Of a DNA stretch of 64,000 nt, positions 21,375-32,817 are shown piece by piece. Numbering within the stretch: position 1 is the stretch's first letter; every line of letters starts with the position of its first letter. The DNA is from Incurvaria masculella (Eukaryota > Arthropoda > Insecta > Lepidoptera > Incurvariidae). Below the pieces are notes generated by a model. It made no database searches and was not told the origin of the DNA. It saw nothing but the letters and a program-made list of their open reading frames with translations. The position numbers and the translations under genes were made by a program. The stretch covers positions 1,696,501-1,760,500 of the forward strand of contig OX335651.1 of assembly GCA_946894095.1 (NCBI GenBank), written 5' to 3'.

Positions 21375-21919
21375 TTAAGGTAGCCCAACCCGGCGGGACT
21401 AACTCATTCGCGGGCACTGTACAAAACCGTGCTGTTGCGCTCTGGGAACTTCTCTGTTTTAGAGAAAACAGGCTCCGTGATGAGGAAGATGCAACATGTC
21501 CACAAAAAAGATAATGTGCATAGTGTATGATTTGGTAAGATTTACGAAAATTTTGATTTCAAAACGACTTATAGCTAAAAGTAAACCACGACCACTGTAG
21601 TCAAAATCTAACAAAAACCAAATAGATTATAAATCTTGATTAAATAAGCTATGTCTGATGACTAATCTTTTTAAGATTTTCTTACTTTATCATTGCGAGA
21701 TAAATCACCAAAGTTATTGTATAAAACGCGCGAAAAATTTCGCTTTCGGACCTTATAACTTAGAAACCAAACACAATTTGACAATGCCAACGGTCATCAG
21801 ACATCTAGTTCGATCAGATAAAGCTCTTTTGAGCAAAATTTGGGATCTCTGATACGAAATATGGGCGTGATCTTCTTTCCCCGTTTGTATGGGGAGTTTA
21901 GCGGGTTGGGCCACCTTAA
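21375..21919. mobile_element. TTAA MITE family A, copy 2
   Basis: TTAA flanks are at 21375-21378 and 21916-21919. The left end is GGTAGCCCAACCCGGC (one change) and the right end is CGGGTTGGGCCACC. Same interior as copy 1. Confidence 0.85.
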
Positions 21920-22162
21920 ATAATAAATACGAAAATAACTTTCTGGACTTGAGAACACGTATAAGGCATTTGTTAAAAACAAATACAGGAAGACGAAAAA
22001 ACATGACCTCTATCTCTGCTTACTCTTTGAACACAGCTAATAAAAGCTTTTGCCAAATTAAACCAAGAACAATGAACATTATTCTTGTATCAAGAGGTAC
22101 TCACTTGATATTCAACACGTACGTTCGCGAGTGCGTCAGTGTGACTGAAACAATCTCACAAT
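21904..22162. repeat. Segment B, presumed source copy
   Basis: It overlaps the MITE right end and runs to CAATCTCACAAT. It matches 19942-20200 over about 259 bp with few changes. A frame in it (72-95 codons) is open in both copies but resembles nothing I know. Confidence 0.75.
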
Positions 22163-22244
22163 GTTTTCTTCCGTAAGCCCACAACACGCAGAGATGCTCC
22201 AGATACTTTATTTATAGACGTTGCCGTTATAAATCCACCATTAC

Positions 22245-22400
22245 CGATGGTGGGGGGGCGGCGGGCGCGGGGTGAGGCGGCTAGATTTATGGGCAGTCCG
22301 TGCCGGGGCGGCGGCGCTGGGCGGCGCTGGGCGGCGCTGGGCGGCGTGCGAGGGCGGGCGGGAGCTACCCTCTCCGCGCGGAGATGCCAAGACGCTGGGC
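22245..22400. other. GC-rich island with 10-bp tandem repeat
   Basis: GGCGGCGCTG is repeated about three times at 22310-22345, in a patch that starts with GGGGGGGCGGCGGGCGCGGG. Frames on both strands are composition artefacts. Confidence 0.55.
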
Positions 22401-22497
22401 TTTGGTCGCCGCGAAACTTCTAGAGCAAATGTTGGACATTTTAACTCACCCTTTCCTTTGTTACGCGAGCAAACCATCTGAGGTTTTTTTATGTGAT

Positions 22498-22672
22498 TGT
22501 TTATTGTAGTATTGTTATTATTTATTAATGATCCGTAGACAGTACACTGCACTCGGAGTTATCATGTTTTATCATTAGCCAGTTCAGCAATTCCAGCGAA
22601 GAAGAACTGGCTAAAAACTCAAAATCACTTAGTCTAAGTTTACAAAAGTATTTGCCACTGCTTACAATCACA
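22498..22672 (-). repeat. Retroposon 3' end fragment (GACAGTACACTGC family)
   Basis: Minus strand: TTAGCCAGTTCTTCTTCGCT then GGAATTGCTGAACTGGC, GAGTGCAGTGTACTGTC and an AATAATAACAATAC tail. The order is the same as in 42052-42235. Confidence 0.6.
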
Positions 22673-23258
22673 GGTAAAACACAAAATTAACGTGAATTGA
22701 CGAGAATCAATTATCATTGTGGTATGCAACAGTTCATGACAAATATCAGTGTATTTGTAAAAAACATGCCCGTCATCTAACATGTTGTCAATTGGAGCAA
22801 GCCAGTCCGCACAAACAGCACCCGTTCACGAGCATCACGCCGGGCACAGCCATCGCCTCTATCAACCATATTTTACGAAAAGAGGAGACCCGAACCTAGC
22901 GTCGCCGCAAGTAAAGACCTTAAAGCGATGCACTACTCCATGGCAACAAGAAAAAATTTTAAAACCTTTGTATGATTTAGTTTTAATACTATTATTTCTG
23001 TCATGAACTATTACAGTGACCTCTAAACAAATAGTCAAAATACAAAAATTTTACTTTTCTTACACAGCCAAAAAAAACTATATAATATTAACGCTTTAAA
23101 TGCTACTATCCTACAGAAGGTATTTAGTACAATGGTTTGAGAGCAACATCTGTAATAATGTATAAAAAAGATTCCTGTATTAGATTCTGACCAACACCTA
23201 CAATCAAATACATAATGCTTTTCTGATAAACGATTTCGGATGTAGAGATCCCAAGTCA
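22673..23258. other. Noncoding stretch
   Basis: AT-rich. No recognised element. Confidence 0.4.
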
Positions 23259-23485
23259 TTATGGACACGGATGGCTAATACCAAACCTACCGTCATGATA
23301 TGAGCCCAACACACCTCGTGGGAACTAGGTCCCATGCCAGGACCTTCCTTTTATTGCACAGCTACATTTTACCTGATGGAAACGGAAATAAAATGTTGCT
23401 GCTTCGACCATCGTTCATTCAATGCGATGGTACAACCCGTGCGGGATTAACCCTACCACCTAGTAAGTTTGGAAGGGGATGAACG
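23259..23485 (-). mobile_element. SINE, headless, 5S-type body
   Basis: Minus orientation. GGATGGCTAATACCAAACCT marks the 3' end, GTGGGAACTAGG is the 5S-type body variant, and TTCGACCATCGTTCATTCAA and CCTACCACCTAGTAAG follow. The head beyond 23485 is missing. Confidence 0.7.
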
Positions 23486-23817
23486 GGAATAAAAGTAGTG
23501 GGCCCAATCGTATTCTTTTTACGTGGCAGAAACATTACAGTAGAGCAGTGTGCGGTTATAGGGACGATTCCAGCGAAGTCAAAAATAGTAGAATATGAGG
23601 TCCAGTGAAAATACCTTTGGGCATGTACATATTCTTTGCTTTGGGAACATTTAATAAACTGTTCCCAAGTTAACATTATTCATAATATTTGAAGATCTAC
23701 ACCGAATAAACTTTTAATCGTAATACAATGCTAGTATTATCAGCATAATTATCATTAACTAATTTGTTGAATTGATTCGATAAGTAATCTTACGAAAAAA
23801 AAAAATTTGGATAACTA
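23486..23817. other. Noncoding stretch
   Basis: AT-rich. Nothing recognised. Confidence 0.4.
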
Positions 23818-24107
23818 TGGTAATGGAACCCACAGGCACCATATTAGCTAAAAACACCGCATTCATGGAGGAATTAGGTGACATGTTTTACTTTATGACC
23901 AAGGCTACATTGAAGTGAATGGGAAACAAGGACAATTTTTTCATTGCCGTTTCGACTATCTTTTTATCCAATGCGATGGTACCAACCCGGCCGGACCTAA
24001 CATAAATACCAAGTAGAGGAAGGGGAACAGTTTTATATGGATTCCGAATCATGGAACGGCTCGCATTCGTGACGAAATGCACTTATTTACTCAGAAAGGG
24101 AAAGTGG
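23818..24107 (-). mobile_element. SINE, tRNA-type body and linker, head lost
   Basis: Minus orientation. The body is recognisable (TTGCCGTTTCGACTATC, CAATGCGATGGTACCAACCC) and the tRNA-type linker remains (GCTCGCATTCGTGACGAAAT). It carries the GGAATTAGGTG variant. The tRNA head itself is replaced at 24107 by LINE-derived sequence. Confidence 0.7.
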
Positions 24108-24510
24108 CGAATGACATTGCCACAAACCAGATTGTCATTGAGGAAAAGGGACAATGAGTATATGTCCATACTAATCTTTAATGCACTACCAGACTACGTA
24201 AAAGAATCTTATTCAAAAAAATATTTTAAAAAGAAACTAAGGAAATTCTTATTTGATCGGCCATTTTATACAATTGATGAATTTTTTTTAGAATGTAAAA
24301 ATAATAATAAGAAATCAAAATAGTAAACAACTTTGTGTAATGAGTGTTAATGTGTGTATTGAAAAGAAGGAAATATTTGTATTGTATTTAATTTAATTTA
24401 ATTTTAATATTAATTTTATAAGTATTAATTTATTGTAACTGTAATTAGATCGTCATACCTTTGCGAAATGGTGTTACCGACTAATTTGTAATAAATATTT
24501 TGTTTGTTAA
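24105..24510 (+). pseudogene. LINE ORF2 C-terminal remnant and 3' UTR
   Basis: The frame ending at 24323 (stop TAG) gives RDNEYMSILIFNALPDYV, then FKKKLRKFLFDRPFYTIDEF. This 'NALP...F...LRKFLL...FYSIDEFL' pattern is the usual tail of Jockey/CR1-type LINE ORF2 proteins. An AT-rich 3' region follows to about 24510. The polymerase domain is absent. Confidence 0.65.
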
Positions 24511-24539
24511 CGAACTTAACGCATTCATCTTCCTTGCCC

Positions 24540-24720
24540 ATATCGAGCCCGCACTCCTTCCGATATGCCGCCGGCCGCCTCGCTCCTATCTCCACCCGTC
24601 AGCGACAAGGTCCTGCCTCCGACTGGCCGACGAGCGGATTGCCCGCGGGAACGTGATATCAGTTCAAGCGATCGATTAGTCTGCCTCTGACTGAGGCACT
24701 CCGCGGTTTGGTTGGCTATG
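24540..24720. other. GC-richer unique segment
   Basis: Contains CCGCCGGCCGCC and CGATCGATTAG. It is not repeated in the window and no frame is convincing. Possibly regulatory. Confidence 0.3.
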
Positions 24721-24744
24721 AGATACTTAAATTAATAAAAAATA

Positions 24745-25060
24745 ACTCAGGAGTTAGATCAAGCGGTAGGTGTTTTTTGAAGCTACGAGATCGGTGCGCG
24801 GAGATCTCCCTTCTATGCCAGAGACCCTGGATTAAAATCCCACTTCATACACCCGTTTATACACCACTTTCTTTATTTTTCTGAGTAGGATAAGTGCATT
24901 TCTTTACCAATGCGAGCTGTTCCATGGTTCGGAATCAGGTTAAACTTAAGATCCCCTTCTCCGACTACGTGGTAGGGTTGTACATCGCCTTGGATGTAAA
25001 GATGGCCAAAACGGCAATGAAAAATTTGTTTCTCATCCAGTTCAATGTAGACTTATTGAT
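24745..25060 (+). mobile_element. tRNA-headed SINE, 3' truncated
   Basis: Plus orientation. The head has an A-box-like TAGATCAAGCGG and a degenerate B box GGATTAAAATCCC. The linker is CACCACTTTCTTTATTTTTC and AATGCGAGCTGTTCC, followed by part of the body (GGTAGGGTTG, AAAACGGCAATGAAAAATT, CATCCAGTTCAATGTAG). It ends in a T run at about 25060. Confidence 0.7.
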
Positions 25061-25072
25061 TTTTTTTTTTAA

Positions 25073-25140
25073 ACGACACTAAGGTACGTCGCAAACTAAT
25101 AGATCCAAGGATTCGGTGAACTAAATTAAGAAGAAAGGAA
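25073..25140 (-). repeat. Decayed LINE-like 3' end fragment
   Basis: ACACTAAGGTACGTCGCAAA, TAGATCCAAGGATTCG and AAGAAG parallel the copy at 38518-38625. Short and diverged. Confidence 0.4.
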
Positions 25141-25515
25141 AGCGGTGTGTTGAGAAAATATCATGATAATATCTAATATGACAATAATATCACTGTGTGA
25201 TATCAGCCATTCATGACCAGTTACATACGAAATTTGTTGCGATAATTAATGGTATGTGGGAAGAAAAGTCTTTTTACTTTTTAACATGCCACTGAGACAT
25301 TTGTGTTTTAAATAGTGCGTTACGTTTTGCTATTATAATAGAAAATAAATAGTTTTATTTTGAAGTAAATTAGATTTTAATAATAAAAATGTTGTTTTGG
25401 TAATAAAATCAGGATCTGTAAAAAAAAACTTACACCACTTAAATATTATTAATTGTTACAATATTTGTAAGTTTAAAGCATATGCTTGATATATAAATTC
25501 TACTTTGTTTTTGTA
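25141..25515. other. Noncoding stretch
   Basis: AT-rich. Nothing recognised. Confidence 0.4.
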
Positions 25516-25650
25516 TTATTTATTGTTTAATTATCATTTATAGGCAGTACGCTTCTCAGTTTTGTAACATGACATTTTTGGCCAGTTCGACAATGACAGC
25601 GAAGAACTGGCAACAAACTTCGCTGGAAATATTTTCAACGTCCTAACGAC
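25516..25650 (-). repeat. Retroposon 3' end fragment (GACAGTACACTGC family)
   Basis: Diverged copy with TATAGGCAGTACGCTTCTCA, CCAGTTCGACAATGACAGCG and AAGAACTGGCAACAAACTTC in the conserved order. Confidence 0.5.
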
Positions 25651-25772
25651 TTATGTAAAAATTATCAGTAAATTGCTAACCAAATAAAAATGTTTACCAA
25701 ATTGCGAAGCCTTGCAGTTAATTAGTCTAAGAAGTTAGCATAAGAACTTCTTCATTCAAAGTCAGGTAAGTG

Positions 25773-25813
25773 TGGCAACTTTAAAGTGGAGGTTCTCCAC
25801 TTTAAAGTTGCCA
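25773..25813. repeat. Perfect 19-bp stem hairpin
   Basis: TGGCAACTTTAAAGTGGAG (25773-25791) is followed by GTT and its exact reverse complement (25795-25813). Confidence 0.9.
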
Positions 25814-25965
25814 AAGCAGAAAAATAGCGCCATCGCCCTCCAAAACAATCGCCAAATTTTAGAGAAAGTTGTAGAAGTTCGCAGCTGGAAGGTCACGACT
25901 CACGTTGCATGCGACTATGCCATGCGACGTGTATATGCAATATAAATGGTTGTAAATTCAATTGT

Positions 25966-26288
25966 CACCTAAATTGGCGTTTACGGCAAACCGATCGACT
26001 GGCGTTTTCAATTGTATGGAGAAATTGAAGAGCGCGCGCAGTGGGCGTTAATCGAACTAACTTTTGCGAGTCCGAGTTTGATTTGACAGCTTACTCAACG
26101 TTGCCGTAAATACGTAGACGTTGCCGTTTACGCCGACTCAGCGTTTTCATACAAATCGGAAGTCCGAGTTTGACTTTGACAGCTTGAAGAAGTAAAACCA
26201 CAGAATATCTAGTAAAAGCTTGTATGGAGTTTGACGTTTTTACGGAAAACACCAGTCGATCGGTTTGCCGTAAACGCCAATTTAGGTG
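25966..26288. mobile_element. Palindromic MITE with 43-bp TIRs
   Basis: The left end (from CACCTAAATTGGCGTTTACG) and the right end mirror each other over about 43 bp with one mismatch. The total is 323 bp. Interior words TTGCCGTAAA and GTCCGAGTTTGA recur. No ORF, and no other copy in this window. Confidence 0.85.
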
Positions 26289-27539
26289 AAAACTCAGACT
26301 ACAGGCTCTGAACACTAATGAACTGACATGTGGGCTGCAATGGTGCAATAGACCCAATTTTGGTCAGTTTAATAAACGTTTTATTTTTAAGTTAAGTTGT
26401 TTAATTGTGGTTCTTATTCTTGAGCTGCTTTATTAATCAGCATTAATCGTTCGGACACTTTTTCCCGTATAGCTCCAATCTGCCAAACTCGCGACAAGGA
26501 ATTCCAATACTCCTTTTCATTGTATTAAAATATATGTAAATGAAATAATCCCAGACGCAGTAATCAACAAGGTGAAAATGTGAGTACGTCGCGGCGAGGA
26601 CGCGCCAGCCTCACCTTGTCAGGTCAGTGGGACGCACACATGCACGGCTGCGTGCACACATACAGAGAGACGGACAGGTACGCACGCAAATGAGTTAGGT
26701 GTAGTGGGCGATATGCGATGCGACGAATCTCCTTGATCCTATTCGGACCGCACGCAACGCGCGGGATTCCTAGCATATCCCGTTAGTAAAATGCGCTAAT
26801 GCAATTGAATGGCTGACAATATCGTCCTATATTATTTATCTGTGTTACCAGCAGTGTACCTTATTTCTAACGATGCCACAGTAAAAATATTTACACTATT
26901 GAAAAAACATACTTAACATCACTTTCGTTTGAAAACGACTTGCATATTGTGTCCAAAATCTATGATGTAGCTAAATTTCTAGCGATTTAGACAAATCCCG
27001 TCAAATGACATTATCAACTGTGTATTACGATAGAATATGCCAGGTGTTGCGTGACAACATTGGTGTGGCGTAAATAGCTATAGATTTAGCTAAGATGTAT
27101 TGTATGTACCTTGTCACTATTCAATAATTAATTCAAAATGTATGAATGCTTATTTGAAAGAAAACGTTAAATCAAAAGTTTTTATCAAAAATGTTCCATA
27201 TTTTCGTAATACAATTGGTGTAATTTCCGTTAGAATCGCTTTTTGGAAACGACCTTTCAGATGTAGTACTTTTCGAAGACTTTTACAAGTCTAGTATAAA
27301 AAATGCAGATTTTTTCACGAGATAATTCTAATCGTTATTTTAGAATAGACTGTATTTTTTGCTACTTTTTCTTCAAAAATTAAACTTCTGAATTAAAAAA
27401 AGCCAAAGATACAAAAAAAAAAAATACAAACTGTAAAAATAATCAGAATTATTTAGGTCCGGTTTCTTAACTTGAACCACGGACAGAAAATATGTTTTAA
27501 TACATCTGTTTCTATACTCCCTTAGGTTTTTTTTTTGAA
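26289..27539. other. Noncoding stretch
   Basis: No recognised gene. 26580-26770 is moderately GC-rich with ACGCACAC words. The rest is AT-rich. Confidence 0.45.
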
Positions 27540-27991
27540 GAAAAAGACAGTCTTCGCGATAAAAAGGAAGCAACACGTCCACAAAGCAAACAATGCGCAT
27601 AGTGTTTAATTTGGTTATATTAACAAAACAAAAATATTACAAAACGACTTGTAGCTTATAGTAAACCACGGAAGCTATAGTCAAAAATCAAACAAAAACT
27701 AAATTTATTTTGAATCTTTAAGGATCTAGGTCTGATATTTAAGATTTTTTTGATTTTTTCGTTTTATCGTTGATAATTGCACACTTATTGCATAAAACGT
27801 GCGAAAATTCAGAACTTTCGGGCCTTATAACTTAGAAGTTATATACAATTTTACAATGGCAATGGTCATCAGACATATAATTTGATAAAATAAAGCTGTT
27901 TTGAGTAAAATTTTGGATTTTCGACAAGAAATTTGCGCATGACCTTCTTTCCACGTTTGTATGGGGAGTCGAGAAGGAAAGCCCACCTTAA
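27540..27991. mobile_element. TTAA MITE family A, old partial copy
   Basis: It aligns with the interior and right end of family A (AAGGAAGCAACACGTCCACA, GTAAACCACGG, ATGGGGAGTCGAG, GCCCACCTTAA) but with many differences. The left terminus is not visible. Confidence 0.65.
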
Positions 27992-28564
27992 ATTAAATTT
28001 TGCTACTTGACACCGATCACGTTGTCCACCGCAACAATCACAATAAGACAGCTCCAATGTCTGGCTTGCACCGTGTCATCCTGCGCTCCTCAGTGACACG
28101 GTTAGCGTAAACTAATGACTCAATCGTATCGTTTGTTTGTTGTACATCGATACCGACGCTTGCGCACGAGTACCCACTCAGTACAGTGTCACAGTACCGA
28201 GTCTATTGTATGGCTGATTGATGTGTGAGTGAGCTGTCCGTGCGCAGATGGAGGTGACGGGAGCAATTAGCGATCATTGTAAAGACAACAAGTGCGCATG
28301 CGCGCGTAGGTGTGCGTACTGTGAACTATGTGACTATGTAAGGTCCGTTCCTTCGTTGAATCAGCTAGGACGCATTACATACGTAATCCAGATGGCAACA
28401 GCGATGGGGCATTCTGGCTTCAAATAGGAATGCATTCTAATTCATACCTCACTATTCCGGAATTGCATCCGAAAAACCACCACTCAGAACGAATGGTATA
28501 AGGGTACTGATGAACCGCAAAAATCCGAAATCGGAACCAGGATTACATTGAGAATTTTCAAATT
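27992..28564. other. Noncoding stretch
   Basis: Moderately GC-rich (28100-28340, with GCGCATGCGCGCG), no repeat or gene recognised. Confidence 0.4.
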
Positions 28565-28720
28565 ACCATGAAAAAAGATTATGCAGCCAGTTTTAGAAAA
28601 AATGGACCAGAGGAATCTGGAATTAATGTTGTAGGCGGAAGAGAAGAGAAAGTGGTACATGAACGGGGTGGAGATTTAACCCAGACCCTAGGAAATCCAC
28701 CCGCCTCTGGTCCACGAGCC
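28565..28720 (-). mobile_element. SINE head fragment (tRNA-type)
   Basis: On the minus strand: CGTGGACCAGAGG..., a degenerate B box GGTTAAATCTCC, then GTACCACTTTCTCTTCTC. Only the head and part of the linker remain. Confidence 0.5.
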
Positions 28721-28787
28721 GTTCGAATATAAATGTGATCGTATAATCGAATAGACATCAATATTGTTTTGCCAATTTTAGTTTGAT

Positions 28788-29266
28788 TTAAGGGGCTAGG
28801 ACTAGCCAACTACTCGCGCCATACAAATGCACTTTTTAACAAATGTAATAATATGTAGTGAAACGCTTCAGCAAATCCAAATAGAACTCCAGACTGATAA
28901 TGGATTGTTAATATTTTTTGATTTCATCATTTATTTAAATAATAATAAAAATAAAAAAGTTGTTTTTTCTCATTAGAAATCTGAAAGTAATTCGATTTCT
29001 AGATATAAGCAAAAACAGCAGATATGCATAAACGAAAAAATCCATTTGCTTTTTGATTTCTACATTTAGTCAAAAAAGTTCGGAAATGGACAACGTTTCC
29101 GCAATGTATTTTGTATAGAAAAAGGAAACATACATTAACGAAAATAGGTTGATTCCTAGACAAGGAATCATTTATTGTAAGAATAACACTTATAATCGTC
29201 AGACTTAGTTAGTTAACTTGGGGTGCATCGTCTAACTTTGCGATTTGGCTAGTACCAGGGCCTTAA
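28788..29266. mobile_element. TTAA MITE family B, copy 1
   Basis: TTAA flanks. The left end is GGGGCTAGGACTAGCC and the right end, reverse-complemented, GGCCCTGGTACTAGCC. Body 471 bp. Nearly identical to 57256-57735. No ORF. Confidence 0.85.
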
Positions 29267-29686
29267 TCCGGGTTTTCCACCAGGATGGAGCCGCGTCAGT
29301 CTCGTAAAACATGGACCTCTCTGCTCCTTGACCCTGTCCTTCCGCGAGCCGCCAAGCTGAGTCACACCCGCTGACATTCCACGCTTTATGGGGCCGACGC
29401 GCAGGGACGATTTGTTTCCAATTTATGAAGGCTTTTTCTTACTTGCAGCGAGGTTATACGACTCGTGTGTCGAGGATCAAAAAAGCCGACAGAGGACAAT
29501 CGCATTTAAATCCTGGCGATATGTGGGGCATTGCCGGATGGCTGATTCACAAGTGAAATGAATCATTGTGTCCAATCAGCATATTGTTTCGAGGATTTGA
29601 GGACCCATGAAATGATATTTTTCCTTGCAGATCAAGCCTGTAACTTACCAGACTAGCGTCATAGAATTAAAAGTTATTCGTTTTCC
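29267..29686. other. Unique segment, partly GC-rich
   Basis: 29280-29480 is GC-richer and single-copy in the window (CCGCGAGCCGCC, GGGGCCGACGCGCAGG). It may be a host regulatory segment, but nothing decisive shows this. Confidence 0.3.
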
Positions 29687-29921
29687 GTCCGCTGTCCGTC
29701 CGTCCGTTCGTACGTCCGTGTGTCATAGGGCTGTATCTCATGAACCGTAATAGATAGGCAGTTTATTTTTTTTGCCGCTGTAACTACAAATAGGTAAAAT
29801 TAAAAAATAATAAAAAATCATGGGAGCCTCATGCAGAAAACGTGATTTTTTGTGTTTAATCTTGCACGATGGTACGGAACCCTTCTTGAGAGGGTCCGAC
29901 TCGCACTTGGCCGGTTTTTTG
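29687..29921 (-). repeat. ACGG-array element, decayed full-span copy
   Basis: Reverse orientation: a short CCGT array (29695-29720), CTGTATCTCATGAACCGTAA, CCGCTGTAACTACAAATAGG, GGTACGGAACCCTTCTTGAG and TCCGACTCGCACTTGGCCGG. The array is short and interrupted. Confidence 0.75.
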
Positions 29922-29990
29922 GTGTATGTACCGCTTTTACAGTCATTGTCTAAGACAGATTCCGGAGCACAGTATTTCTATAATTCGAGG

Positions 29991-30045
29991 TTTTCCGTCG
30001 AGAAAATGACAACCGCTATGCTAAAGCAGTTTTCTCGACGGAAAA
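29991..30045. repeat. 16-bp stem hairpin
   Basis: TTTTCCGTCGAGAAAA (29991-30006) is repeated as its reverse complement at 30030-30045, with a 23-base loop. Flanking words ATTCC..GAGCAC appear as a direct repeat on the two sides. Confidence 0.75.
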
Positions 30046-30697
30046 ACTCCCGATTCCTGAGCACGGAATTCTAAGAATAGGCCTACATTAATGGAATTTC
30101 TGGTCAATATGCTGATAAAAGGTCAATGAGATCTGGTTACTTTCCTTCGGGGCAAACGAACACGTGACAATTTCGATTTATTTATATCTAAAAATCAAGA
30201 CAATTTTCTCAGGGTAGGTATATCATCTTACTTCCCACTTCGGCCCAGCATTTCCCTGTTTTTACATGTAAGTTTGTGAGCAAGTTCCATTATTAAAATT
30301 TCTAAATTCCTTAAGAGATTTAAATCGTTTTCGACGGTTACGAACTTCAGGTTTCCTTCCTTCAGGAACCTTTTCAAGTGTTAAAAAATCCATAGAGTAC
30401 AAAATAAAAACAAAAAAATGCATGCTTGACAAACATAATTGCTTCACAGCATTGAGTACAATTTTAAATTTAAACATTAATCAAAACCGAAACGTTCTCA
30501 TGAGTGCAATAAAACCTTAAGTTCAGTCAAAGAATATATAATACATTAGTTCAGTGAAGGATTGCTTTAGCTCTGTGTTCTCACCCTACACTAATAAGGC
30601 ATGTCTTTAAAATTTAGTTCACTTTTTTACCTTTATTTTATTACAGTATTCGTCAATCATTTACCGATATCAACAATTTTAAGCCTGATTTTCACGA
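30046..30697. other. Noncoding stretch
   Basis: AT-rich. Nothing recognised. Confidence 0.4.
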
Positions 30698-30845
30698 AGT
30701 CCTGATTTATTTTAATCAACACTTAAAGGGCCTTTATTACCAAAGTGCTGATTATCTTGTACTAGTATCTATTGTGAGATAGTAAGAAAGGCCCTTTAAT
30801 GTAAGGATTAAGCTAATCAGTGCTTGGTGGCAGAGATCCTTAGGC
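30698..30845. repeat. Small palindromic MITE-like repeat, copy 2
   Basis: Better preserved than 2590-2735. AACACTTAAAGGGCCTTTAT and CAAAGTGCTGATTATCTTGT on the left are mirrored by GGCCCTTTAATG and CTAATCAGTGCTTGG on the right. Confidence 0.65.
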
Positions 30846-32267
30846 TGTTAAAACTCTGGACTGGCTGACTAGACTGGCAGTTTCATTTAAATATCTTTAC
30901 TGCAAATTAGTTTGTTTTACAGACATCGAAAAATTCTAAAAGTATCCTTGATTCGGGGTTCATTGTTTATGCAGCAACTACTAAACGAGCATGTTTACCA
31001 GCGATGCGGATCCGATAGTGATCTGTCAGCATGTTGGTGATGCGCACGCGACGGTGGCGGCAGCACAGTCAAATATATTTTAAGTATCTCAACTAAGCCG
31101 TTTACTTGATTGTGAGCAGCTTTGTACCCAAGTATCTTCACACATTCGCTTACTTGAGTGATAGAAATGTCGTTAAGAGGATAATGAGGTAATCGAGTTC
31201 TATACAATGGCTGCTTCCTCAGTCAAATTAAGGAATATTGTTCTGAAATGTTTCTCATTGAATAAACCAACTTGGAGCTACGTCCGTACGTGATTATTAT
31301 GATTAATTAACTTATATTTATGATACAAATCTTTATACAAGATAAGTTATCAAAAAAATCAAAACTAAGGGACGTAGCTGTCAGTTGATTTTTTAATATG
31401 CAAAATTTCAGAAAAAATCTTTATTTTACTGAGGAAACAGGCACGAGCCATTGTATGCAGCTCGATCACCTCATTATCATATTAAATGAGCTTCAAATCC
31501 AAGTCGGTCACTTTTATGAGAGAAAAAATAATTTAATAAAAATTAAGTTAATTAAGTACCTTAATTAAGCGTAGTGAATGAGTTATATAATAGAATTCGT
31601 TAGGTTTCGGAGTTAGAGTTGTTACTTGTTATTTTTGGGAGCTTAAGAATGGAATATTTTAAACAGCATATTGGCCAGTAGACTGGGTTATTATTTAATA
31701 TTGAAAACTACAGGCACATATTCTAGAAAAGGAATGCGAAGAAAGCTTTCGTTTTTTGAGCGACCGTTCTCCTTTTGTAATTCCCAAAGCGGTCTATGAG
31801 GTGGGCTGCGTAGGCTGGCGTGGAAGCCAGGTGCAGCCCTGGGTCTGTGATGGGATACAGGAAAAGTAGAGCAGATCACAATCATCCATGGAACAATTAA
31901 AAGCAGTAATATTTCTGCGTTCGCCGGTTTCGCACTCATACCTTTCTTACACATTTCGGGTTACTGTATAAGCTTATAATGGTACACTGTATAAGGGGTT
32001 GACTGTATAAGCGCAATATTACTCGCCACCGAAATGGGATGAAATCTATTCATCTCATTTCGGTGGCGGCGTTGTCCAACTGCTCCATCGGTCGGAACTG
32101 TGGCAGCGTCGCATCATCGGAGCCGCCAGCTATCGCAAGGCCATCGGATTCGTTTCCTTGTTACGACTCGTCGACTGCGTAGTCTTCCTCTCTTTCGTCA
32201 CTTTGACCTGTGTACTTGTTAAGGTAGTGGCGAAGGCAACGGGGCTCTCGCAGGTTTCTTATTAATC
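30846..32267. other. Noncoding stretch with hairpin cluster
   Basis: Mostly AT-rich and unrecognised. The exception is 31963-32068, where ACTGTATAAG occurs three times (31963, 31986, 32002) just before a 19-bp stem (32024-32042 with 32050-32068, one mismatch, 7-base loop). Confidence 0.55.
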
Positions 32268-32817
32268 TTAAGGCGGCCCAACCCGGCGGCCCTAACTCAT
32301 TCGAGGGCACGGTACAAAACCGTGCTGTTGCGCTCTGGGACCTTCTTTGTTTCAAAGAATAAGACAGGCTCCGTGATGAGGAAGATGCAACATGTCCACA
32401 AAAAAGACAATGTGCATAGTGTATGATTTGGTAAGATTTACGAAAATTTTAATTTTAAAACGACTTATAGCTAAAAGTAAACCACGACCGCTGTAGTAAA
32501 AAATCAAAGAAAAACCAAATAGATAATAAATCTTGATTAAATAAGCTATGTCTGATGACTAATCTTTTTAAGATGTTCTTACTTTATCATTGCGTAATCC
32601 ACCTCCAAAGTTATTGTATAAAACGCGCGAAAAATGCGAACTTTCGGACCTTATAACTTAGAAACCAAACACAATTTTACAATGCCAATGGTCATCAGAC
32701 ATCTAGTTCGATCAAATAAAGCTGTTTTGAGCAAAATTTTGGATCTCTGACAAGAAATATGGGCGTGATCTTCTTTCCCCTTTTGTATGGGGAGATGAGC
32801 GGGATGGGCCACCTTAA
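32268..32817. mobile_element. TTAA MITE family A, copy 3
   Basis: TTAA flanks. Left end GGCGGCCCAACCCGGC, right end GGGATGGGCCACC. It has the same interior and hairpin as copies 1, 2 and 4. Confidence 0.85.
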
